A stretch of 64,000 nucleotides of DNA from Brachycybe producta (GCA_036925085.1 JAUPFP010000006.1:8437325-8501324), one strand, 5' to 3'. Positions 50,194 to 60,977 are shown, numbered from the stretch's first letter. Notes: generated by a model not told the origin, from the sequence alone. Made by a program: numbers and translations.

Positions 50194-52371
50194 ATGCCAG
50201 GTAGAGGCTCATGGAGAGGAGGCAGAATGATGTCTGCCTCTTCTAGTGAAGATGAGACGGAGAGTGGAACGGCGGGGACCGCTGAACCCCTCTCTCAATC
50301 TACCTGCCAGCTACAAAGGGCGGGCGCCGCCAGTGCGCCAATAACAAGAAGAGAGTCGCCAAACACAATAGATAGGCGCCGCACCTCCTCCGAACCGGAG
50401 AATTTTCACCGGCGTGGGGAGAAGCGCCTAAAAGCAAGCTTCAAGCGACCTGCCAATGTCGGGCGCGAAGGGAAGCCTGCTGCTCCAAGCAGCATCGTCC
50501 CCTTCGACGTCACGACATCAAAACACTACTGGGAGGAGCGGGAAGACCGCATCGATATTAATACAATGGCATGGGGGGTTAACCAGGCGTTCCGCGATAG
50601 CATCGCGCCTGGTCAACCCATTCCGGGTGGAGCTGAAGCAAGAGGGAAGCGTGGGGGAGGTGGATCTGTGCCCTCCCCCCTCGAAGACCTCCACTTGGAG
50701 ATGCAGAGGGAGGCTGCCCTTCGCCAGGCAGCCAGAGATAAAAAGGAAGGGGAGGACAATCTGGCGTACCTCCGTGCGGTTTGCGCCCGCCTTGTCGAGC
50801 TGGGCTTACCGTGTACGGCGCAACTCCCGAAGGAGGAGCTCCTGCAAATCGAGGCCCGACTCCAAGAAGCCGCCCAAGTTACGTCATCGGCCACGTCATC
50901 ACCTCCATCCTCAAACTCGCCAGCAACCCTGACAACTGGCCTCTCCACATCTCCTTCTCCACCCATAACGCCACCAGAGCCTTTCCAACACTGCTCACCG
51001 GTGCCGTCAATCACTCCGCCGCCTCCTCCTCATACACCATTATCGTCACCACCAACCTCCCGATGTGCCACGCCTCCACGCAGCGAGGCCGCCACACCAA
51101 CTCCGACTCCAAAGCTACCTTCCATAGTGGTGGTTCCCCAACCTGTTCGTGTTCAGGTTCCCACTGGGGCTCGCCCCAAGGAGCCTCAACAGTCCTACAG
51201 GGGCCACCACTCTTCTCGAGACTCTCTTCAACGGCCACAACCACGTCGCTCTTCGCCACGTGGTTCCCATCTTTCGCCCCGACGCCGACCCGACGGAAGA
51301 AGTCAGCAGGAACAACGTGGTTCCTCTGGACGCGGCCCTCCGCCGCGTAATAACTTCGACCCAAGGGTCAGGCAAGACCTACAGGATCACCGAGTCCAAC
51401 TGGACCGCGACCATCGCTATGAAACTCGGGGCCCTCCTACTTGGGTCCCGCGTCGCTCTCCTCCTCCGCCACCTCCGGGCCGCCCTTCTGGACAACCTAC
51501 GCCTACACCTTTGATGCCGCCACCTTCCGCAGAGCGTGCCGCGTTCTTGAAAAAACAGAAGGCCATCACAAACCTTCTGCAAGACGTCATGCGACAGGGA
51601 GGTGACCCCATGGAAGCACTGGGCCGTGCACCAGGAAGTGCCAAGCCACTGGAGGCGCTGAGCAGGAAGTCGGCATCGAAGCGACTACGTCAGCGGGCCC
51701 GCGATATGGCCCGGTCCGCCTTGCGCCATGCCAGGCCTATCACGGGCGCATCAGTTTCTTTGGAACCTGCGGCTCCAACACCAGCCCGACCAGCCGCACC
51801 GCCCACTGTACCCCATGCCGGGGCTACTCTGGGGCGGTTACCGCTGGATCATCCGTTCCGTGCAGCCACCTCCGGCGAGAGGTTGCTCAACAATCGGTGG
51901 GTCACTTGGCAGCGCGAAGTGCGCTCTGCCAACACCCTTTACATAGGACACTTCTCTTTGGAGGAAGGGTTTCCCCGTCTGGACCTCCCTCCCCGGGAGC
52001 GATATGTCGTGGGACTCTCCCGCCTAACAAGTGTCCTCATCACCATCGTCTTCCCAAGAAGACGGATTGTTGAAACCACCAGTTTTGCCGGAGATGCCAT
52101 CGATGAAGCCACGGAAGCCCTTTTGGGAGCTTTCGTCAACTCCGTCTTTAGACTGCCAGCTGGACAGACGTTCCGTACCAGCCGTCACTACATTCCGGAA
52201 CCGGATCCTCGTTACCGAATCGCCGTCTTATGGGACGCCGCTTGGGCTACCTTGTACAACAAGCGGTCCTCCCGCAAGATTATCGGGGACCGGGACATCT
52301 TCAATATCTTCCACCGGGATCTACCTGACGACCAGGGGCAATGGCTGTCTGCCGCATCCAGCTACCGATGA
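50194..52371 (+). CDS. Second frame of the LTR element, 725 aa, unknown type
   Basis: I do not recognise this protein. Seen: a Gly/Arg-rich start (MPGRGSWRGGRMM); a charged segment with a short helical stretch at about 165-230 (LEDLHLEMQREAALRQAA and onward); a Pro/Ser/Thr-rich linker about 230-330; an Arg/Gly-rich basic stretch about 340-420; and a more ordered C-terminal region from about 550 (GERLLNNRWVTWQREV; RYVVGLSRLTSVLITIVFPR; DPRYRIAVLWDAAWATLYNK). No RT, integrase, protease or zinc-knuckle motif and no signal peptide or membrane segment, so not a typical pol or env. It occupies the 3' position where some LTR elements hold an extra gene. The basic regions suggest nucleic-acid binding (inference). 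Confidence 0.75.
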   Translation: MPGRGSWRGGRMMSASSSEDETESGTAGTAEPLSQSTCQLQRAGAASAPITRRESPNTIDRRRTSSEPENFHRRGEKRLKASFKRPANVGREGKPAAPSSIVPFDVTTSKHYWEEREDRIDINTMAWGVNQAFRDSIAPGQPIPGGAEARGKRGGGGSVPSPLEDLHLEMQREAALRQAARDKKEGEDNLAYLRAVCARLVELGLPCTAQLPKEELLQIEARLQEAAQVTSSATSSPPSSNSPATLTTGLSTSPSPPITPPEPFQHCSPVPSITPPPPPHTPLSSPPTSRCATPPRSEAATPTPTPKLPSIVVVPQPVRVQVPTGARPKEPQQSYRGHHSSRDSLQRPQPRRSSPRGSHLSPRRRPDGRSQQEQRGSSGRGPPPRNNFDPRVRQDLQDHRVQLDRDHRYETRGPPTWVPRRSPPPPPPGRPSGQPTPTPLMPPPSAERAAFLKKQKAITNLLQDVMRQGGDPMEALGRAPGSAKPLEALSRKSASKRLRQRARDMARSALRHARPITGASVSLEPAAPTPARPAAPPTVPHAGATLGRLPLDHPFRAATSGERLLNNRWVTWQREVRSANTLYIGHFSLEEGFPRLDLPPRERYVVGLSRLTSVLITIVFPRRRIVETTSFAGDAIDEATEALLGAFVNSVFRLPAGQTFRTSRHYIPEPDPRYRIAVLWDAAWATLYNKRSSRKIIGDRDIFNIFHRDLPDDQGQWLSAASSYR

Positions 52372-52774
52372 GGCCAGGTCCGGCGGGATTACCCCCCCGT
52401 ACGGTTCATGGACCCAGGATCCTCCCCACCCTCCGCAGCAGGGATAGCTGCGCGCCACATGTACTCATGTGGTTGCCACCCATCCGGGTGGCATTATCGA
52501 AAAATTTATAAAAAAATAAAATACGTTGCAACTGTTCTTTTCTTTTTAGATTTCAATAGCGGCTCGCCACTCAGCGAGCATTAATTATCTTTGTTTTATG
52601 TTTTCAGCCTTTTCCAATTTTTAAGGGCGCTGACACTTCGGTGCCAGTGCCTTTCCATAACCACCTCTGTACACGGTAAGTCCTCAGCCACCCATGTCTC
52701 CCCGCTGCGTAACTTGAAAACCTTCCACCCTTGGCTGGAGTACGAGGACGTACTCCAAGCAAAGTTGGAGGGTA

Positions 52775-53460
52775 TGTAACACCCTGTAAATCGTGATCCC
52801 GCCAAAACCATAGCCTGGGGGGTAAACAACTCTCAACCGTCCCTCCCTCCTCTCTGACTCACCTTTCTGACTCATGCCCAAGTGGCGGATTGATACATAA
52901 AGGACCATGGTCACTTGGACCTGGTTACACCTCGCAGGTGTACACAGGTCCAAGGTATAAAAGGACCATGTTCCTCTTTGTTCCTCAGTTCTTTCCTTTG
53001 CCTGTTTTTGCGATACATTCCAAATCATGGGCCTGAGGATTTCCAGTTAGTATATTACTATTCACCCTTGTATCTGTACTTCTTACAAGGAATGAATAAA
53101 AGTGTTGTAACAAGAAGTAGCGTTGTCTCTATGTTTATGTAAATAACTTCTCTTCAGAGGCCGGAGGTTTCATAGGGCAGGAGCTATACGATTCTCAGCA
53201 GCTACAACATCTTCTCTAGTCGGAATACCGATGGAGAAGATGTATATCAGCATCAACCGGAAGAGAGAGAGATGGCCGCCACTCTCCTGCATTGATTTCA
53301 CCCCCATGCAGAAGAGTGACTTCAATCTATCTCCATCCAGCTCTCTCTACAGCTCGGATCTTCTCTGTGCAGGTGTCATACTGCTCAGAGAAGAAACGAA
53401 AAGTAGAAAATGTCATCTAAAGGTTGGTAATAAAATATTGGTTGATGTCAAAAGCTCACA
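52775..53460 (+). repeat. 3' LTR
   Basis: Same 686 bases as the 5' LTR. Preceded by AAAGTTGGAGGGTA, a purine-rich run that fits the polypurine tract. Confidence 0.93.
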
Positions 53461-54712
53461 TATTACAAGAGTCAAATTAAATTCTCAAATTAGGATGTTG
53501 AAAAATTAAAGACTTTTTTGAAAGTTTTTCGAGAATACATTCATTGTACACATTTATATACATTTGTACTAAAATCTTGTATAATCCTCCAGAGAAAGAT
53601 TTGTCATTAACAGTTTAATTAACATAAAATGTTGCCTTTTTATTTTCAGCAAGTAACTTGAAGGCAAAATGACTGAAAGCCACAAACCTGAACGAGTGAG
53701 AGAAAGACAAAGAAAGAGAAATAGAAAGAGATTGAGAGATAGATAGAAAGAGAAAGATAACCTTTCCAGATTTTAAGAAACATAGAAAAAAGGCTTTTAA
53801 TTTTTAATCCTAATGACCCCCTTCTTTTTGTTGAACATTACTGTTTTTATACCATATTGTGATGATGTAATATTTAAATTAAACTCCCTTTAGGAACCAT
53901 CGTTTTTTGATATCATCTTTTTAACAAGATGAACTCATTGTGATTTTATGATCCATTTATGACCAGATAAGAGGGTATGGCCCCCTTTTTTAAATTTTAC
54001 GAGCCAGTAAAATATCATCATCAATATCATCATCATCATCATTATCATCTCTATTTGAAATTGGTAATAATCTAACCTGCATTTAAATGTGTAGATTTCA
54101 CTTTTAAATATGAACATAAAACCCTAAATCAAGTGGAGAAAAAAAAACTTTAGAACAATGAAAAACACAATTACGAATGTTCTAATTGAGTTAATTATGT
54201 CAATTTACATTGAATTGAATCTGCAGTTGTGTTACAAATAAAACTGCCTCAAGAACATTTATAAAATATGACTGGGAACTTTTTATGGTCCTCGGAAGTC
54301 TGTTGGGCCATCCTGAGTACATTTCAGTGCTTTTCAGGGCATTTAGAAGACTTTTTTTATATTCATGGAAAATGCATTGCAAGTGAACCAGACGAGCAGG
54401 AATAAAACTGTTGGATTCGATGGATTCCCAGAGAAATCTAGAATGCAGGAATGTCTTCAATCGTAGTGTGCACTGCACGCATCCAAAGTGACGCCGTTTA
54501 GAATGGGCGTAGTTGAAGTGTAACTATGTTTCCTCATAGAATTTTAACTTCGAAAATTCAGTGCAATTTGCATTCTTTGAACTTATGGGTTTTTATGGTC
54601 CTCCGAAGTCTGTTGGGGCCTCCTGACTTCATTTCAGTGCTTTTCAGGGCATCTAGAAGACTTATTTTTTTGAAAATATTCATGGACTTGGAAAGACTAG
54701 TCTTGGAATTAT

Positions 54713-54750
<38 letters not shown>

Positions 54751-54751
<1 letters not shown>

Positions 54752-55088
54752 CCCAGGTCTGTGTATGTGTGTGTGTGGAGTAGCAAAAACCATTGAAGCA
54801 CGTCGGAATTTATATAAATTTGAATAAATGAACCGGTTTTTTTTCTCTCAAGGTCAACTATATGTTAAACTCTTCCTTTGGAAAGTGTAGAAGGGGGAGC
54901 GAGAGAGAGAAAAGTGGGAGGGGGTGAGGGGAAAAAGTTGGAAAGTGTAGAAGGGGGAGAGAGAGAGAAAAGTGGGAGGGGGTGAATGAAATTGAACTGA
55001 AAGGAGTAAAAAAAGGAAAAAACGACGCGCATGCGCACAATTGCCTGTGAATTTTGCTCCCGTCATTTATGACGGGTTACCCCACTAG
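54751..55088 (+). mobile_element. Non-autonomous Helitron, short form (338 bp), first of a tandem pair
   Basis: TCCCAGGTCTGTGTATGTGT start after A (flanked by (TA)n); hairpin CCCGTCATTTATGACGGG, TTACCCCA, CTAG end before T. Confidence 0.87.
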
Positions 55089-55102
55089 TTATATATATAA
55101 TA

Positions 55103-55464
55103 TCCCAGGTCTGTGTCTCTGCGTGAGTGTCTTTCTATCTATCGTTCTTCTTTCTGGGATAACGCTGTACAACCATTGAAGCATGTCGGAATTTATATAA
55201 ATTTGAATAAATGAACGGCTTTTTTTTTCTCAAGGTCAACTATATGTTGCACCCTTCCCATCCAAGAACCCCATGATATTAAATTGGAGAGGGGGGTAAA
55301 AGGTTGGAAAGAGTAGGGGGGAGAGAGAAACGAGGAGGGAGGAAAAAAGGGGGAGGGGGTGAGTGAAATTGAAATGAAAGGAGTAAAAAAGGAACAAACG
55401 GCGCGCATGCGCACAATTGCCTGTGAATTTTGCTCCCGTCATTTATGACGGGTTACCCCACTAG
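55103..55464 (+). mobile_element. Non-autonomous Helitron, short form (362 bp), second of a tandem pair
   Basis: Same ends and orientation, 14 bases after the previous copy (spacer TTATATATATAATA). The body has ATCCAAGAACCCCATGATAT, absent from its partner, so the two are separate family members. Confidence 0.87.
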
Positions 55465-55644
55465 TATTTATATAACTTCGAAAATTCATTGCAAGTGAAA
55501 CAGACGAGCAGGAATACAACTGTTGGATTCGGTGCATTCCCAGAGAAGTCTGGAATGCAGGGATGTCTTAGTGTGCACTGCACGCTTCAAGGGGCCCCCG
55601 GGGGCCCTTTTTATGAGTCGTTTGTTGCCCGCTTTCCGAGTTCA

Positions 55645-55860
55645 TACCCCATAAAACCACGTTCACCCCCTAAAACCATGTTCATCCCCCTTAAAACTAT
55701 GTTCAATCTCCTGAAAACCATGTTCATCCCCATTAAACCATGTTCATGCATCCCCCTTAAAACCATGTTCATCACTTTAAAGTATGTTCATCCTTCTACT
55801 TCTTTCTGTTCATCCCTTTAAAATGTGTGTTCACAATATAATGTTCATTCAATTCTATAT
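55645..55860. repeat. Minisatellite, about 20-bp unit
   Basis: About ten units of CCATGTTCATCCCCCTTAAA type, increasingly degenerate to the right. Open in one frame by virtue of the repeat. Confidence 0.8.
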
Positions 55861-56477
55861 GCATTCTGCGTCGGGTTTTATAGTTACCCCAATGTTCATC
55901 CCGTTCAATCGTTCATCTTTTCATCCTGACCCGCCATATCACGCTATAAACATTGAAGTTGCATGTCACATTGCACAACGTATAGCATTAAAAGTTGCTA
56001 GTGTGATAGGGGTTTAAGAAATTGTTCTGAATAATGAATCGAAGTTACTTTCATTTATTTCTACAAATCGAACATAATTAAATTCTTAAACAAAGCAGAA
56101 TTATTTTAAATTACAAAAAAAAAACCCGAAACAAATGTTATTTCTTCCCAGGCCTGTAATATTTATTTATTTTTATCTCATCTCCCAATTATAAAACAAA
56201 GATAACAAAAAACAATACTAAAATGCTCACGCTATTTATTATAACACAACCTCAAACTATAAATAAAAATATGTATCTGCAGAAAATAGATTAAAAAAAA
56301 ATGCAGGTCATAAATGTTCAGTTTGACGTGAATTAAAGGGGTGGGGGGGGGGAGAAGGCAGGGGAGAAAGGGACCAGGTATAAGGTGGGCTAACCAAAAA
56401 AATATATAACATCCGAAAATAGCAACAACCTCCTCCTTTTATTTTTACATTGGAGCTTATTATACAGGGACTATTTA

Positions 56478-57085
56478 TACCTCGTTTCCGCTACAAAAAA
56501 ATAACTGCAGTTAAAAAGTTAACCATAGTTAATTTTCTAGCGGAAACGAATGTGGTTACATTAACCGTGGTTAACTTTCTGAACAACAATGGTGTCAACT
56601 CAACTGCATTGACACAATGTGATTAAATACAGTGTTGAATTGGTTAAATATGTCACTTCCTGTGCTCAAACCAAATTTAGCCTACAAACAATATGACGGA
56701 TGAGTGAGAACACTCTGTTTTTGACTTGAATGAGTCAGGAAAATTTCACAAAAATGCAGAAGGGAAACCAAACAGCAACCACAGTTAACAAAGTACCACT
56801 CCTATAGCTTGTCTGCACTTAACTATATAACGTTGGTTATTATAACTGAGAGGCAATTAGAAATCGGGACATACAGAAGTTGATTCCGCCTTTTTTTATG
56901 ACAACTTCTAATTGGTTTGTTGTGTGGTTCGACGTTGAAAAGGGAAGAGCATGTGACGTCAGACTACATAACCAACCAATTAGAAGTTGCCAGTCGTCAC
57001 AAAAGGGCCGGGCCAACTTCTGCATGTCCCGATTTCTAATTGCCTGTTTATAACTGCAGTTAATTTTTGTAGTGGAAACGAGGTA
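56478..57085. mobile_element. PIF/Harbinger-like MITE (TACCTCGTTTCC ends) carrying a nested MITE
   Basis: TACCTCGTTTCCGCTACAAA at the left and TTTGTAGTGGAAACGAGGTA at the right, flanked by TTA (56475-56477, 57086-57088). The interior repeats GTTAACCATAGTTAA-like motifs. The 199-bp family A MITE at 56849-57047 lies inside. Confidence 0.75.
56849..57047. mobile_element. Family A foldback MITE with exact 9-bp duplication, nested
   Basis: AGAGGCAATTAGAAATCGGG ... CGATTTCTAATTGCCTGT, flanked by TTATAACTG (56840-56848, 57048-57056). The target site is inside the TACCTCG element. Confidence 0.87.
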
Positions 57086-57161
57086 TTAGTGTTAGATGTT
57101 TGGTCCTCCTTCTACCTTGGCTTCTCTACCTGTGTAGGAAGAGATACATCGACCCTCGTAG

Positions 57162-57525
57162 ACAGGCATTTGGAAATCGGGGAGAACTTCAGTTGGCTCC
57201 GCCCTTGTTATGACGACCGGCAACTTCTATAATTGGTTTGTTGTGTGGTTTCCTGGCCCGGACTGGCCCGGCCGGCTGACCGGCGATCGCCAGTCAATTG
57301 GGGGCCAAAAGAAAATGGGGACCAAAAATAAATAAATTAAAAAAATGGGGCCAACACAATTTCATAGCCTGGCCAACCAATAGCCAGTCCGGCCCTGGTG
57401 GTTTCGACGTTGAAAAGGGCGGAGCATTGTGACGTCAGACTACATAACCTAACCAAATAGAAGTTGCCGTTCGTCATAAAAAGGGCGGAGCCAACTGAAA
57501 TTTTCCCCAATTTCTAAATGCCTGT
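57162..57525. mobile_element. Family A foldback MITE, split by a hAT-like MITE
   Basis: ACAGGCATTTGGAAATCGGG ... CAATTTCTAAATGCCTGT. Flanks CCCTCGTAG and CACTCGTAA agree at 7 of 9. Removing the insert at 57253-57397 and one copy of its duplication leaves a normal family A length. Confidence 0.8.
57253..57397. mobile_element. hAT-like MITE, 145 bp, nested
   Basis: CTGGCCCGGACTGGC and GCCAGTCCGGCCCTG ends, flanked by the exact 8-bp duplication GTGGTTTC (57245-57252, 57398-57405). GC-rich compared with its surroundings. Confidence 0.88.
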
Positions 57526-59769
57526 CACTCGTAAGCGCTATTAACTAGAGCTGTGTAACAGGCCTCATTGCGATGAACCAACAACAAAAAAATGAACCAA
57601 TCGTCATAAGACTCATATGATTCTAATATCATATGATGAAGGTCCAGAATAAAAACATCATCAATTGACGTCTCTCCCTCTTTCTCTCCCTGAGCTCCCC
57701 TCCCCTTTCCCTGAGTTCCCCCCCCCCTCAGCTCCTCCTTCTCTTCCTCCCAGTCCTTCACAGGTTCTTCCTAATCAATAGGTGAACAGGGTATTGAACT
57801 ATACAGAAGTAGCCAATTTAGGTTAGATACTTTCGATTTTGACATACACATACAAACAAAACACATATATACATACTGTATAGATCTATATAGACAAATA
57901 CAATGTTATGTTAAAACCCGGAAGAGCAACTAGTTAAAGGAAGGTATTATATATTATTTGTTGTTGTTGTATGCGTGGTATATATATTAAGGGCATTTAT
58001 TTGAAGCTTGTTACTAAAAATAGTAACTCTACTCTCTACCTTTTCCTTCTCATATATAATATGTTGTCGACCCAAACGTTCAATAATTGAGTTTTTAACA
58101 TTTTGGGAGGAAAAGGGAGAAAGTGAGGAAGAAGGAGGAGGAGGAGGTGAAGAAGGTTGTTGGTTCATTAAGTATTCAACCTGCTTTTGCCACACGAACA
58201 CTCTAAAGCAAGAAAACAGGAAATTTGTATCCAATAAAAATTTCTCAAAATTCAATTGAATTTGGACTTTATTTAGAATCAAATGGATTATAGTTTTTTT
58301 TTAAAAAATTTACATATAATTAATTAGTACCAAATCCATTTGTAGCAAAATGTATGTGATTTTTCTTCCTTTCTTCTTGAAAAAAATTACATTATAAAAA
58401 TTTTAAGACGAAAAAATTAATAGATAATAAACAAGGCTGGGAAATTCTGCAAACAAACAACTGTTGCAGAGATTGGGGATTTAAAATGTCCACACAAAAA
58501 AAATCGAGAAAAATTACAAAAAATAATTTTTGTGAGGAAAAAATACTGTAAATGAAATAGAAATTTTCTTGATTTATTGGAGATCTTTTGAAAAAAAAAA
58601 AATCTTCAAATTTCTCACTTGTGCTAATATGTAATTAATAACTATGCACCCATGTTGTCAACTTAAGATTATTCATTGGAATAATATTAATATATCTGAT
58701 TGATTGATTCAACTTAGTTTGTGACTCGAGAGAGCTCAACAAGTTCCCTTTTTATAGAGACCTCGCCACTTTTATGCTCTCTTAAACGATTAAAGGCACC
58801 TCATTAAAATAATTCAGTCAGCAATCTTAAATTGACAAACAACAAACATGTCATTTTTTTTTAATAAAACAGAACCAGTTGAACACGTAATGAAAAAAAC
58901 CGGATTCTTTCTTTTTTCGTATTAAACGAATTTTGTTGTTAAAAAGAAAGAATTTTTATGTTATTTTAAGAAACAGGATGAAAAATAAATTTCGTGTTAA
59001 ACAGTTTTGTTTCTAGTTTTTATTTTTTATTAGTATTGAAAAAAATATATTTTGAAAATAATATCCATTTTTCAAATTCAAGTTATTTATTCATTATGTT
59101 TTTTTCTTATTTTTTAATTCCATTAATTTTATATTAGGTATATATATATTTTTGTATAGGAAACTCAATCCATAGATTTTCTCTATTCAGGCTTTTTTTT
59201 AATAAATAGTTTTCGGGTTAAACACGCACACAAATAATAATATAATGTATAATATAAGACTTTATTTAAGTATAAAATTTATAAAAGCAAAAACGACCAA
59301 AAAAAATACCGCGAGTTATCAAGTGACGTCAGCAAGCAACTGTTTACGTCACAATTGACCCTGTTTCTCATCATAGAGCCATTAAAACAAGTCATTCAAT
59401 AACATATTAGAGAGTTATTTAAAGAAAAGAGAAAAAAAAAATAAGGAAATGTCTGCTTTATTCCAGGTGATATAATTGTTTCTTTTAACAAACAAAAAAA
59501 TGAATGCCCATAATGGAAACCAATCAATCCAGTAAATAATAATAAAAACAAACCACCTTACAATGATGTAGATGGGGTTTATGAATAGGCTAATCTTAGA
59601 ACTCTCTGCTTGCTATTATTTCCTTCAGGAGCAATATAAAGAGAAACTAGAAAGTGTTTTAGAAACTAGAAGGGGTAGTTCAATCACATTGCAGGGCTGA
59701 GTTAAGTTTGAAATTGTTTGGGAAAATTACACGTGGTGATTGTCCTAAACTACAGTCTAGTGATATTCA

Positions 59770-59890
59770 TAAAGCCACTATACATGGGCAGGGCTGACCA
59801 CTCTAAGAAAATTAGAGAGATTTTTGCTAGGACAGATTTATATTATTGGTCTTTTTGGACCTTTGTTGCTCTGCAAAGCAGAGCACAAAG
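59770..59890 (+). mobile_element. LINE fragment, C-terminal coding end
   Basis: Reads GRADHSKKIREIFARTDLYY then WSFW, homologous to the minus-strand piece at 42415-42690. Short and isolated. Confidence 0.6.
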
Positions 59891-60210
59891 GGACTATAGG
59901 ATCGTGCAAAAAGTATGTGTGTGTCTGGGCGTTATTTCTCCAGAACAGACAGATATTTTAATGCAGTTTTTTGCATTATGCACGTTGGTATGTGCCGATG
60001 AACATACTACAAAATCAAATCAATTCATGCAGTAGTTCATTAATTATGATTAATTTTCAATGAAACGTTCTGAGCGATATAACTCGGGAACGGGGCCACT
60101 TAGAATAATCAACTAACTTTTAAATGAATCTACACTCTGCAAGGATGCTACCTATTTATTTTCGTAATTTTAAATGAACTGGAACTATTATTAATCGTTT
60201 AATATAAATA

Positions 60211-60275
60211 ATAAAATGAATTTAAATCTATTTTTCTTCTCCTATAGAAGAAAAGTAGATATAAATTCATTTTAT
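60211..60275. repeat. 30-bp inverted repeat, 28 of 30 paired, 5-nt loop
   Basis: Left arm ATAAAATGAATTTAAATCTA and on to CTTCT; right arm AGAAGAAAAGTAGATATAAA and on to TTTTAT; loop CCTAT. Length and near-perfect pairing resemble a foldback MITE more than a typical miRNA precursor, whose loop would be longer. Confidence 0.75.
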
Positions 60276-60699
60276 GTTGTGAGTCACATCAGATAACACA
60301 CTTAACACACTATTGTCATATTCTAACCCTCAATCTAAAACAAAAAGACCCCCGGTTTGCCCTCCCTTCCACTACAATACACGTCATGTGTTATGATTCT
60401 CATAGGTTAACATTGTACCAGTACAGTTAAAAATAAAAATTAAATATATTTATGCATATGCTTCTTAATATTCTAGTTTTGGAACAAATTGAACAATAAT
60501 ATGTTAATGAATTAAAACTAGAATAGCAAATTGAGTTAAATAAAAAGTAAAAGAAAAAAAAATAATAAAAAATGGACAAATAAATTTTAAGTAAAGAAAA
60601 ACTAGAAGAGTAAAATAATTAAATAAAACTTAGAACAGTAATCTTAATTAATTAAAAACTAGAATAAATTGAATTAAATAAAAAGTAAAAGAGATCGTA

Positions 60700-60975
60700 A
60701 ATCAGCTATCATATTTTGAACCTCCCCCATAATACGATGCAACAAAGGTCTATAGGATTCCTTGAATCCCTTGTTTTCCTTTGAGTTATATAAGACAATG
60801 GAACTCTCTTCCTGAGGAAGTGTTGAATGAGGATAATTTTGTGTTGTGGGATTGACGATTGTATATTCATTTTGTTTTTTATATATTTGCTGTGACAATG
60901 CTTAATGCTGCATGTGAACTTTTATGTCCCTCTGCTATAGACCTATTTGGCTGCTAGCAGAGTACTAATTGTAAT
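60700..60975 (+). mobile_element. LINE 3' end with WNSLPEEV frame and tail
   Basis: Reads IRQWNSLPEEVLNEDNFVLW then a stop; WNSLPEEV is a well-known C-terminal motif of Jockey/CR1/RTE-like LINE proteins. The following tail (GCTTAATGCTGCATGTGAAC ... TAATTGTAATTG) matches 42415-42490 inverted and 36445-36860 inverted. Confidence 0.75.
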
Positions 60976-60977
60976 TG

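Larger units (their letters stand above)
43195..53460 (+). mobile_element. Young LTR retrotransposon, Ty3-like gag-pro, non-autonomous, 10.27 kb
   Basis: Two 686-bp LTRs (43195-43880, 52775-53460) begin TGTAACACCCTG and end AAAGCTCACA. TATT lies on both sides (43191-43194, 53461-53464), a 4-bp target duplication. The LTRs look identical by eye, so the insertion is very recent. Order: LTR, a 2.4-kb leader with a tandem repeat, gag-protease frame (46320-48701), a 1.5-kb spacer, a second frame (50194-52371), LTR. Base composition and codon use are GC-richer than the host. No reverse transcriptase, RNase H or integrase was recognised, so it looks whole at its ends but non-autonomous. The two frames present look undamaged. 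Confidence 0.92.
54275..55592. repeat. Tandem duplication of an about 300-bp unit, second copy split by two Helitrons
   Basis: Unit 1 (about 54275-54585) and unit 2 (about 54590-54700 plus 55475-55592) share TTTTTATGGTCCTC, CATTTCAGTGCTTTTCAGGG, GACGAGCAGGAATA and GTGTGCACTGCACGC. The Helitron pair sits in the middle of unit 2, so the duplication predates those insertions. Confidence 0.75.

Noticed and set aside
50194-52371. Second frame of the LTR element as an envelope gene
   Set aside because: Position would fit, but there is no signal peptide, no membrane segment and no cleavage motif; composition is basic and Pro-rich.
60211-60275. miRNA precursor
   Set aside because: Near-perfect 30-bp stem with a 5-nt loop is unlike a typical precursor; more consistent with a foldback repeat.
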